From the NCBI GenBank assembly GCA_028285345.1, contig JANQPT010000051.1, forward strand, positions 124,001 through 188,000: a stretch of DNA of 64,000 nucleotides. The letters run 5' to 3'. The translations under genes and the position numbers were made by a program. Shown one piece after another: positions 58,201-64,000 of the stretch (position 1 is the first letter of the stretch; each line of letters starts with the position of its first letter). The notes under the pieces were generated by a model. It was not told where the DNA came from. It did no database searches and worked only from the letters and a program-made list of their open reading frames with translations. This DNA comes from Planctomycetales bacterium (GTDB lineage: Bacteria > Planctomycetota > Planctomycetia > Planctomycetales > Planctomycetaceae).

Positions 58201-58446
58201 CACGATCACGGCTGCCGCCTCGCGATTGCTCCCGACGGCAATACGATTGCGACCGCCGACCTGCAATATGCCGGAGACTACGGCGTTGATACGGTCCGTC
58301 TCTACGACATCGAATCCGGCGAAGAAATCCTGCAACTCCACCCAGGCGACAACCGGGCCGTCGTGCTGCGGTTCTCTCCCGACGGCACAAAACTCTTCAC
58401 CGGCTTCGCCCGTGGCTCGGCGGCGATTTGGGATGTGCGGCGGTGA
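55273..58446 (+). CDS. BlaR1-like M56 metallopeptidase fused to a WD40-type propeller
   Basis: The 1057-residue protein has N-terminal membrane segments (LPGLLRASLGLAAAAVVVLVLTRL, WGIVLLQGLLLFPLMIS), a Pro/Glu-rich loop and a third segment (WSAIGLVVWLVGIASLMLLGLV). The M56 zinc peptidase follows, with HELAH at 231-235 and the third ligand region AEYLCD (E272, D276). A fourth membrane segment (VVITIAICGILAAGL, about 336-351) comes next, then about 690 residues with roughly a dozen WD40-like repeats (FSPDGK, TPDDQR, FSPDGR, APDGN ... VWLFD, IRIWD, VYIWD). BlaR1 has a penicillin-binding sensor in that position, so here a propeller is the likely extracytoplasmic sensor and the peptidase probably cleaves the BlaI-type repressor. 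Confidence 0.9.
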   Translation: MNFLAEMILPGLLRASLGLAAAAVVVLVLTRLFRLRSPKAEQCAWGIVLLQGLLLFPLMISIPVTPAATPTNVSQPEAPPPEVREPMPAAPEPSRESERVAVAEEVMTEHQPIVEPDVDSAEHLPSPAKVSWSAIGLVVWLVGIASLMLLGLVRYLRFVRQVNYTLPAERQWESLWERLLADRGIRKSIPLAVTGELGPAMCLLPSGYRLVVPQSLWRELTASQQASIMRHELAHYTRGDVWWAMAARSVALLHWFNPLAWWASSNFVAQAEYLCDSAAAGQDPTSFAEVLIRLGTSGRTSPLATQSIGAGSLFGRVRRLLSEQSGSPRWRSGVVITIAICGILAAGLRFETVAKSQEKAESPPPVAARSESQKTARMLLQLGTNNLRTRGFIRDIAFSPDGKLIAASPANGPTPRVWLFDVSTGKEANRIIPADKPAGWINCIAFSPDQRFLLWGEIMGFVALWDLRNDRLLFRTKLHERSVNDVSFSTQGRLWASAGSDGTVQLRKTVNPELELKELGSADGGPSGSFESFGSSGVVSVTFTPDDQRVITASGAGGEIQIWRVSNGMLERRIDTASESPDNGSGWELKSATVTPDGRAVMTAGNRTVPRTETPIPYGANNVRLTEIRIWDIASGALQRSINGQFDHGFGFAALSSDGQRVAAGEFSQLRILNAMSGAVEQKISLPGSWGRQPQFSPDGRLVAMAIHNTVALFDASTGKRLHHDETTPVSEMRSAAWSPAGDRIVTGHSDGGVRVWNGDTGALQWHQTLAPVVSPSGGNAAPTFVAFTPNGHRVVVAGRRDDPVEYREGIVAVFNAQRGLPIRRTFLNRDVRHAALSNDGRFLVAATSNGAADDTRLHGIELETGREVYINPPEARRGALWQMEAMRFRPMSNTLDVALGNGQVMQFDGRTGTVERRFLAEWRTALQQRARRPRRPDLWEGVFSPDGNTLVTSAAEYVYIWDVESAKLRRKIRHPHDHGCRLAIAPDGNTIATADLQYAGDYGVDTVRLYDIESGEEILQLHPGDNRAVVLRFSPDGTKLFTGFARGSAAIWDVRR

Positions 58447-58467
58447 GACGACCGACGTGGTCTTCTA

Positions 58468-59793
58468 CTACAGCCGCTTGATCGCGACGCGCCGAAACTC
58501 CACCGGATCGCGGTGCCCCGTGAAGCCGAAGTAGCCGGTGGTGCGGTCCTTGCCGGGGTGCGGCTCGTCACCCTTGAATTTCGTCACTTTGCTCACGTCG
58601 GCGTCAACGATCACCGTGCCGTTGAGTTCCACTTTGATTTTCGGACCAATCACGGTCACTTCTTGGTAGTTCCACTCTCCGACCGGCCGCAAATAACCGC
58701 GATGTGCGGCGACCATACCATAGACCGAGCCGTTGTATTGCCGCGGATCGAGCGTGGCGTATTTCTCCGCCGTGTCATCCAGGATCTGCAGTTCCGTCAT
58801 GCCGTCCCGCGAAGCGCGGCCCTGGCCTGGATAGCGAATCGCCAACCCGTTGTTTCCACCGGGCGGGACTTTGAATTCGACACGCACGATGAAGTCGTCA
58901 TACTCTTCTTCCGTAAACAGCACGCCGCCGCCACCCTCTTTGCAGGCCAGTACGCCGTCGCGAACTTCGTAGCTGTCGACCGCACCCTGCCAGCCGCTCA
59001 GGTCCTTGCCGTTAAAGAGCGACGTGAAACCCTGTTCGTCGTCATCGCCGCGAAGCAGCCGGTTCGCTTCCTCGGATGGGATTTCGCGGACGGCAACGTT
59101 TCGCCAGCGGATTTCACCGCCGTGAGTTTGTAGGTGAATCGGCCCCCGCGCCGGCAGCGGAGTGCGGCGGCTCTTGTCCCAGAAGTTTTCCATGACGGCG
59201 TTGTCGACCACGAGTTGGTCGTTGAGGTACACCGTCGTGCGGCTGCCGAGTTGACGGATGCGAAAGTGATTCCACTTGCCGAACGGTTTGTCGGCCAGCA
59301 CGAGTGGATCGCGGCCCGGCGACTCGCCGCGGTTATTGAACAAACCGCCCGAACCCTTATCGGCGCCGCGGTCCCATTTGCCTCCTTCTTTGGTGTAATC
59401 CCAAATCTGCACTTGAGGTGTGCCGCGCAAGTAAATCCCGCTATCCGCCTTCGCGACCGTGTTGTAATCAACCAGCAGTTCGATGTCGCGGTAGTTTTTG
59501 GTCGTGGTGGCATAAGGCCCGTGACCGTCGTTAACCAGTTCGCCCTCTTCGACGCGCCAATGCTCACGAAACGGCTGTTGCTGGGCGGCGATCGACGGGT
59601 ACCGCAAATCGGGCGGTGCTTTTGTGGTCGTATGCGGATTGTTCCCGTACCAGCCGGTCAAATCTTTGCCGTTGAACAGCGGCGTAAAGCCGTCAGGAAT
59701 CTCCGGCTCGCCCGAATCCGCCTGTGGAGACGCGGTTGAGAGTCCCACCCAGAAAACGGCTAGAGACAAAAGTAGACGAAGGTCAATTCTCAT
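58468..59793 (-). CDS. Exported tandem DUF1080 (3-keto-disaccharide hydrolase-type) protein
   Basis: The 441-residue protein has a signal peptide (MRIDLRLLLSLAVFWVGLSTASPQA) and two DUF1080 domains. The first begins FTPLFNGKDLTGWYGNN (about residue 36) and the second FTSLFNGKDLSGWQG (about 256). Each is a concanavalin-like beta-sandwich with motifs such as DSGIYLRG/NNGLAIRY and WNHFRIRQLG/WNYQEVTVIG. DUF1080 proteins are reported as 3-keto-glycoside hydrolases or binding modules acting with Gfo/Idh/MocA oxidoreductases, one of which lies 600 bases upstream. It is convergent with the M56-WD40 gene, 21 bases apart. Confidence 0.92.
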   Translation of the reverse strand: MRIDLRLLLSLAVFWVGLSTASPQADSGEPEIPDGFTPLFNGKDLTGWYGNNPHTTTKAPPDLRYPSIAAQQQPFREHWRVEEGELVNDGHGPYATTTKNYRDIELLVDYNTVAKADSGIYLRGTPQVQIWDYTKEGGKWDRGADKGSGGLFNNRGESPGRDPLVLADKPFGKWNHFRIRQLGSRTTVYLNDQLVVDNAVMENFWDKSRRTPLPARGPIHLQTHGGEIRWRNVAVREIPSEEANRLLRGDDDEQGFTSLFNGKDLSGWQGAVDSYEVRDGVLACKEGGGGVLFTEEEYDDFIVRVEFKVPPGGNNGLAIRYPGQGRASRDGMTELQILDDTAEKYATLDPRQYNGSVYGMVAAHRGYLRPVGEWNYQEVTVIGPKIKVELNGTVIVDADVSKVTKFKGDEPHPGKDRTTGYFGFTGHRDPVEFRRVAIKRL

Positions 59794-60032
59794 GTTGTGC
59801 GTCTCCTCAGTTGTCGCGGAGGTTCGCGCCTCATGCGATCAATACGTGCTATTGAACGTTTCACAAATCTGAATCTTGCAAGAGCAATTAACAAATTCAA
59901 ATACCGTGTTGTTTCGACTTGCGCGCCGGGGGCATCGTTCGTTGAATCGCGTCGCACACGACCGCAAGCGGTCGGCTTGGAACTCATTACAAGACGATCG
60001 CTTGTTCGTGGCTCGGTGCCGTCGTTGCGAGT

Positions 60033-60392
60033 TTACTCCTGGATCCACTCGCGGGCTTGTTCGAGGTCGGCGACATCGAAGTATTGGATCTTGGCGGTGG
60101 TGAACGGGCGGCAAAAGACGGACATCCCTTTTTGCCATTTGGTTTCCCCGACAATTCCCAGACGTTCGATGTCTTTGAAGTGCTTGAGGTCGAACTTGAT
60201 GTCCTCCCAGGCCGCTCCGGCATCCCAGCCGTGAAAATCGTGCATTACGAACAGAATGCGGATCTTTCCCTGCTCGGCGATCTTGGCCTCGGTCATCGGT
60301 ACGAAAGCTTCATAGGCTTCTTTGGTCAGCTTGCCCGTCGCATGGACCTCGACGAGATTTCCGGCGGCGGTTTCGACGATTTCGAATGACAT
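60033..60392 (-). CDS. SpoIIAA-like (STAS-fold) protein
   Basis: The 119-residue cytosolic protein matches the SpoIIAA-like family: NLVEVHATGKLTKEAYEAFVPMTEAKIAEQGKIRILFVMHDFHGWDAGAAWEDIKF, then IERLGIVGETKWQKGMSVFCRPFTTAKIQYFD and the closing EQAREWI helix. Family members are small STAS-fold proteins of unclear role, possibly lipid or ligand binding. It starts 29 bases after the stop of the Gfo/Idh/MocA gene, so the two are probably one transcript. Confidence 0.92.
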   Translation of the reverse strand: MSFEIVETAAGNLVEVHATGKLTKEAYEAFVPMTEAKIAEQGKIRILFVMHDFHGWDAGAAWEDIKFDLKHFKDIERLGIVGETKWQKGMSVFCRPFTTAKIQYFDVADLEQAREWIQE

Positions 60393-60421
60393 GCTTAGTC
60401 CTTTTCACCTGGATAAATGAC

Positions 60422-61783
60422 TCAAACTAACGTCCATCCGTTGCGGTAGTCGCGGCGAATCAGCGGCTCCGCTTCCGGCGCGTTCGTCGCACGAAGATTC
60501 TCCGCGTCCCATTTGATCGTCTTTCCGGTGCGGAACGCGACATTTCCCAAATGGTTCGCTTCGGTGAGCCGGCCGGCGTAGTCAAAATTGCACGTGGTCG
60601 GCGCGCCGGTCTTACACGCGTGCACCCATTCGGCGTGATGCCCGAGCGATTTCGGGATGAACGGCTCGGGGCGGACAAAGTCCTTAAAGCGGTCTTCGGG
60701 CAGCAGGACATGCTTGCCGTAATCGGAGAGTAACATCCCGTCGTCTCCGACAAACAGGACGCCGCTGTTCCATTGGGGGATCTTCTGCTCCTGCCAGAGC
60801 TGCGGCTTATAAGTCCCTTGGTACCATGAAAGTCGGACCGGCGGCAGTTCGCCCCGCGTGCCGTACTCGTAATTGGCCTGCATCGACGCGGGCGCGATTT
60901 CGGCATGTGGTTGGGGGCCGAGCGCTTCGACTGTCAGCGGAGCATCAAGATTGAGCGCCCAGAAGGGCAGGTCGACCCAGTGGCTGCCCAAGTCGGACAT
61001 GGTGCCGTTGCCAAAATCCCACCAGCGATACCATTTTGGGCCGGGGAAATAGTCGGAATGAAACTTGCGCTGGGGCGCCGGTCCCAGCCAAAGATCCCAG
61101 TCGAGTCCTTTTGGCACCGGTTCGGGCTTTCTCGGCTTATTGATCGTGATAAACCGATCGCCTGCCGCTTTCGCCGCTTCTTCACTCTCGTGCCAACCCC
61201 AGGCCCGTGAGACCCAGACATGGACTTCACGGACGGGGCCGATGGCACCTGTCTGAATCAATTCCACCACGCGGCGATAGTTGTCGTCGGCATGAATCTG
61301 CGTTCCCATCTGCGTGGCAACGTCGGCCTGGGCGGCCGCTTCTCGAATCTTGCGGGCTTCCCAGATGTTGTACGTGAGCGGTTTCTCGCAGTAGACGTGC
61401 TTGCCTAACTGCAATGCGGGCATGGTCGCGAAGGCGTGTGTGTGTTCGCACGTGCTGACCACGACCGCGTCGAATAGGCCGGCGTGGTCGAACATTTTGC
61501 GAAAATCGCGGAACTTGCGGGCCGCCGGGTAGTCCTTTGCGGCGGCATTCAAATTGTTCTCATTGACGTCACAGAGGGCGACGATATTTTCCGATTTCAC
61601 GCCCCGCAAGTTGGCACGGCCCCGGCCGCCGGAGCCGACGATCGCGATGTTGAGACGCTCATTGGGGTTGCGGGCACTCAGGACCGCCGGCGCTGCGAAG
61701 GCCCCCGCACCGGCCGCGACGGCTTGCTTCAGGAACCGCCGCCGGGAAAGAGAACCAGCGAACTGTCGGTTGGGCTTTGGCAT
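60422..61783 (-). CDS. Tat-exported Gfo/Idh/MocA family oxidoreductase
   Basis: The 453-residue protein starts with a twin-arginine signal ([22 protein letters not shown]). The Rossmann motif [16 protein letters not shown] and the NAD(P)-binding ALCDVN follow. The catalytic CEKPLTYN motif has the family Lys, and the C-terminal substrate domain includes [45 protein letters not shown] and the [12 protein letters not shown] block. Such exported members oxidise sugars at C3 or cleave glycosides through 3-keto intermediates, which fits the DUF1080 gene downstream. The sugar is unknown. Confidence 0.95.
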   Translation of the reverse strand: MPKPNRQFAGSLSRRRFLKQAVAAGAGAFAAPAVLSARNPNERLNIAIVGSGGRGRANLRGVKSENIVALCDVNENNLNAAAKDYPAARKFRDFRKMFDHAGLFDAVVVSTCEHTHAFATMPALQLGKHVYCEKPLTYNIWEARKIREAAAQADVATQMGTQIHADDNYRRVVELIQTGAIGPVREVHVWVSRAWGWHESEEAAKAAGDRFITINKPRKPEPVPKGLDWDLWLGPAPQRKFHSDYFPGPKWYRWWDFGNGTMSDLGSHWVDLPFWALNLDAPLTVEALGPQPHAEIAPASMQANYEYGTRGELPPVRLSWYQGTYKPQLWQEQKIPQWNSGVLFVGDDGMLLSDYGKHVLLPEDRFKDFVRPEPFIPKSLGHHAEWVHACKTGAPTTCNFDYAGRLTEANHLGNVAFRTGKTIKWDAENLRATNAPEAEPLIRRDYRNGWTLV

Positions 61784-62032
61784 GATTCGTTTCCTTCACC
61801 GCAGACTCTGTGGAGTGGTTTGGAGATTGCCGGCTGATCCCGTTACACTGAGAGATGCGAACGCGTCAGTAGATAGCATAACCGACGCGTGATGACGCGG
61901 CCACCGAACCGGGCGGTGCACTTCCGGCTGGTATAGACGACTCCTCGATACTCATTATTCCGGTTTGCGGTCCCCGGCACGACGTGTCACGACTGCTCAG
62001 ACCGGCCAATCTCAGCAAAAAGGTTTGATCAC
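61784..62032. other. Divergent intergenic region between Gfo/Idh/MocA gene and TIM-barrel gene
   Basis: The 249 bases must carry the promoters of two divergent Tat-exported sugar enzymes. No operator palindrome or clear promoter was recognised. Confidence 0.35.
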
Positions 62033-62908
62033 ATGGAACAACAGGTCAATCGGCGGCGGTTTTTGACGACGGCATCAAGCGGGATCGCGCTCGGAGGCTT
62101 GGCGGCGGCCCTCAGCGCTCCGGCTCCCGCCCGTGCGGGCCAATTTACGGGACGCATCAAAAAAGCGGTCAAGTATCACATGATCCGCGACAAAATGCCC
62201 ACCGAGGACAAGCTGAAGATGTTAATGGACCTTGGCTATGACGGGGTCGAGCCGAGGGCGATGCTCAAACCGGACGAGGCGGCGGAAGTCAAGGCGCTGA
62301 GAAAGGCCAGCGAGAAACTCGACTTCCCCATTCACGGCGTCGTCGGATCGAGCAATCCGAACCTCAATGCAATCATCGACCAGGCCGCCGCGTACGGCGC
62401 GACGTCGGTCCTGCACGTCGTCCGGTACAACACCAAAATCCCCTACATGCAAAACTACCGCGAGACACAGGAGATCGTCCGCGCCGGCGTTGAACGCGCT
62501 GAGAAGAAGAAGGTTTCCATTCTGATCGAAAACGTGTGGGCCACCTATCTCATCGATCCGCTGATCATGGTCCGTTTCATCGACGAAATCGACAGCCCGT
62601 TTGTGCAAGTCTACTTTGACGTGGGCAACGTCGTCCGCTGGGGCTGGCCGCCACATTGGATTGAAGTGCTCGGCCCGCGCGTCAAGAAACTCGACATCAA
62701 GGAATACGATCTAAACATCGCCATGAACGAGGGCATGCGCAAAGGATTTGCCAAACCGCTCGGCGAAGGGAGCGTCGATTGGGCCAAGGTCCGTGATGAG
62801 TTGAGCAAAATCGAATATCGCGGCTGGGCGACGGCTGAGGTCCGAGGCGGCGACCGCCAGCGGCTCGCCGACATCGCCGGCCAAATGAATCGGGTGCTTG
62901 ATCTGTAG
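62033..62908 (+). CDS. Tat-exported sugar phosphate isomerase/epimerase-like TIM barrel
   Basis: The 291-residue protein has a twin-arginine signal (NRRRFLTTASSGIALGGLAAALS) and the xylose-isomerase-like (AP endonuclease family 2) TIM barrel: GYDGVEPRAML, VVGSSNPN, ILIENVW (metal-binding Glu), VYFDVGNVVRWG (metal-binding Asp), VKKLDIKEYDLN and a C-terminal WATAEVRGG. In planctomycetes such proteins occur beside Gfo/Idh/MocA oxidoreductases and DUF1080 proteins, suggesting a role in an exported 3-keto-sugar pathway. It is divergent from the oxidoreductase gene. Confidence 0.92.
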   Translation: MEQQVNRRRFLTTASSGIALGGLAAALSAPAPARAGQFTGRIKKAVKYHMIRDKMPTEDKLKMLMDLGYDGVEPRAMLKPDEAAEVKALRKASEKLDFPIHGVVGSSNPNLNAIIDQAAAYGATSVLHVVRYNTKIPYMQNYRETQEIVRAGVERAEKKKVSILIENVWATYLIDPLIMVRFIDEIDSPFVQVYFDVGNVVRWGWPPHWIEVLGPRVKKLDIKEYDLNIAMNEGMRKGFAKPLGEGSVDWAKVRDELSKIEYRGWATAEVRGGDRQRLADIAGQMNRVLDL

Positions 62909-63017
62909 TGAGTTGCACACAGATAGACGGTCAATCTCGTTTCCGAGCGACCCAAAAGGTTTGCATTCGTAAACGCGCCAATGTGCGGAGTTGTCGGAGC
63001 GAGCGGTAGAGATTGCT

Positions 63018-64000
63018 GTGTCACTGAAGGTTACGAATCTCCGTCTTCCCGTCGAAGCGCCCGAGGACACATTGCGTGCATCGTTGGCGACGACGTTGGG
63101 GATTGCGCCGGACGACATTTCCTCTTGGCGGATCCTGCGCAAGAGTCTCGATGCGCGGTCGCGAAATCGGCTGGAGTTCGTCTACTCGGCGGTCGTCGAG
63201 TGCCCTGACGAGGCGGACCGCGTCGCACGGCTTCACGCGACGGACGCAGTCACTCGCTACGAAGAGCCGCGGTTCGTCGATCCGGTGTGCGGCGCCGAGC
63301 CGCTGCTGCAGCGTCCGGTGATTGTCGGCTCCGGTCCGGCGGGGTTGCTGGCCGGATATTATTTGGCGCTGCGGGGATATCGCCCGCTGATCCTGGAACG
63401 GGGACAACCGGTCAAACCGCGTGTCAAAGCGATCCGCGAATTCGACGCCGGCGGGGAATTCGACCGCGAAAACAATTACCTGTTCGGCGAAGGGGGCGCC
63501 GGCACGTTCAGCGACGGCAAACTGACCTGCCGCATGAGCGGGCCGGATGTCGATTGGGTGCTCGAGCAACTTGTCGCTTGCGGCGGCAAGCCGTCGATTC
63601 GTTACGAGTTCCGCCCGCACCTGGGCAGCAACCGGCTGCCGATGTTGGTCCGCAACTTTCGCCGCAAAATCGAAGAGCTGGGAGGCGAGTACCGTTTCGG
63701 CTGCCGCTTGGAGGGATTGGAGATTCACGACGGGCGAATCCACGGCCTGCAGACATCGAGCGGGCACCTGCCGGCTTCCGCGGTCATCCTCGCCATTGGC
63801 CACAGCGCACGGGATTCGTACCGCATGCTGCATGCTGCGGGTGTGCCGCTGCGGGCGAAGGCGTTTCAGTTGGGGCTCCGCATCGAACAGCCGCAGGAAC
63901 AAGTCAACCGGCAAAAGTACGGCAAGCAGAGCTATTGCGATATCCTGGGTGCGGCCGATTACAACCTCGTCGCGCGGGGAGAGCGTGATCTGTTCACGTT
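63018..64000 (+). CDS. FAD-dependent dehydrogenase (COG2509-like), 5' part
   Basis: The frame starts at a GTG (SLKVTNLRLPVEAPEDTLRA) and stays open to the right edge (about 327 codons), so the C-terminus is outside. An N-terminal domain of about 90 residues (ISSWRILRKSLDARSRNRLEFVYSAVVE) precedes the FAD Rossmann motif [40 protein letters not shown] and ILAIGHSARDSYRML follow. This matches the family of uncharacterised FAD-dependent dehydrogenases found widely in bacteria. No ATG fits the N-terminus, so GTG is the likely start. Confidence 0.9.
   Translation, partial: MSLKVTNLRLPVEAPEDTLRASLATTLGIAPDDISSWRILRKSLDARSRNRLEFVYSAVVECPDEADRVARLHATDAVTRYEEPRFVDPVCGAEPLLQRPVIVGSGPAGLLAGYYLALRGYRPLILERGQPVKPRVKAIREFDAGGEFDRENNYLFGEGGAGTFSDGKLTCRMSGPDVDWVLEQLVACGGKPSIRYEFRPHLGSNRLPMLVRNFRRKIEELGGEYRFGCRLEGLEIHDGRIHGLQTSSGHLPASAVILAIGHSARDSYRMLHAAGVPLRAKAFQLGLRIEQPQEQVNRQKYGKQSYCDILGAADYNLVARGERDLFT

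Overview
The window looks like chromosomal DNA from a planctomycete (class Planctomycetia). The markers are two PEP-CTERM proteins, five proteins with the planctomycete ESLEDRRLMA (LEPR-XLL-like) N-terminal signature and RTX-type repeats, a DUF1598 protein, a tandem DUF1080 protein, two sulfatases, and Tat-exported Gfo/Idh/MocA and TIM-barrel proteins, mixed with housekeeping genes (dnaE, gltBD, thyX). No rRNA, intact tRNA, CRISPR array, transposase or integrase was recognised.

Layout. 1-4.0 kb (minus strand): the N-terminal part of a cadherin-repeat protein, yaaA, and a secreted GH32-like beta-propeller protein. 4.3-13 kb: an SLC13 permease with TrkA-C domains, a small Gly/Ala-rich protein, a DUF1598 protein, and a divergent pair made of a multi-pass membrane protein and a lipoprotein with five repeats ending in VDDV. 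13.5-18.1 kb: a PEP-CTERM protein, a patatin-like phospholipase and a DUF389 membrane protein. 18.4-21 kb: an isocitrate lyase/PEP mutase family enzyme, thyX and a DJ-1/PfpI protein. 21.2-28.5 kb: a LysR regulator followed by gltB and gltD (ammonia assimilation). 28.5-32 kb: an FMN reductase, three small hypothetical proteins and an orphan HlyD/CusB adaptor. 32.1-35.6 kb: dnaE.

35.9-44.4 kb is the most unusual region. After a second PEP-CTERM gene come five tandem paralogues (A-E) encoding 240-335 aa LEPR-XLL/RTX proteins. A 395-aa gene of unknown function sits between A and B. Each paralogue is followed by a GC-rich terminator hairpin. B, C, D and E are preceded by a leader element with fixed internal spacing, and REPIN-like inverted repeats lie between B/C, C/D and D/E. 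The repeating unit therefore appears to be leader + gene + terminator + REPIN.

44.4-64 kb: a pseudogene fragment of an Ldh2-type dehydrogenase, a large arylsulfatase, the intact Ldh2-type dehydrogenase, membrane and LRR-like proteins, a second sulfatase, a GH10-like protein, a BlaI-type repressor translationally coupled to an M56 (BlaR1-like) metallopeptidase fused to a WD40-type propeller, a tandem DUF1080 protein, a SpoIIAA-like protein, a Gfo/Idh/MocA oxidoreductase, a sugar-isomerase-like TIM barrel, and the start of an FAD-dependent dehydrogenase. Together these suggest a heterotroph that desulfates and degrades complex polysaccharides, with an elaborate surface and secreted proteome.
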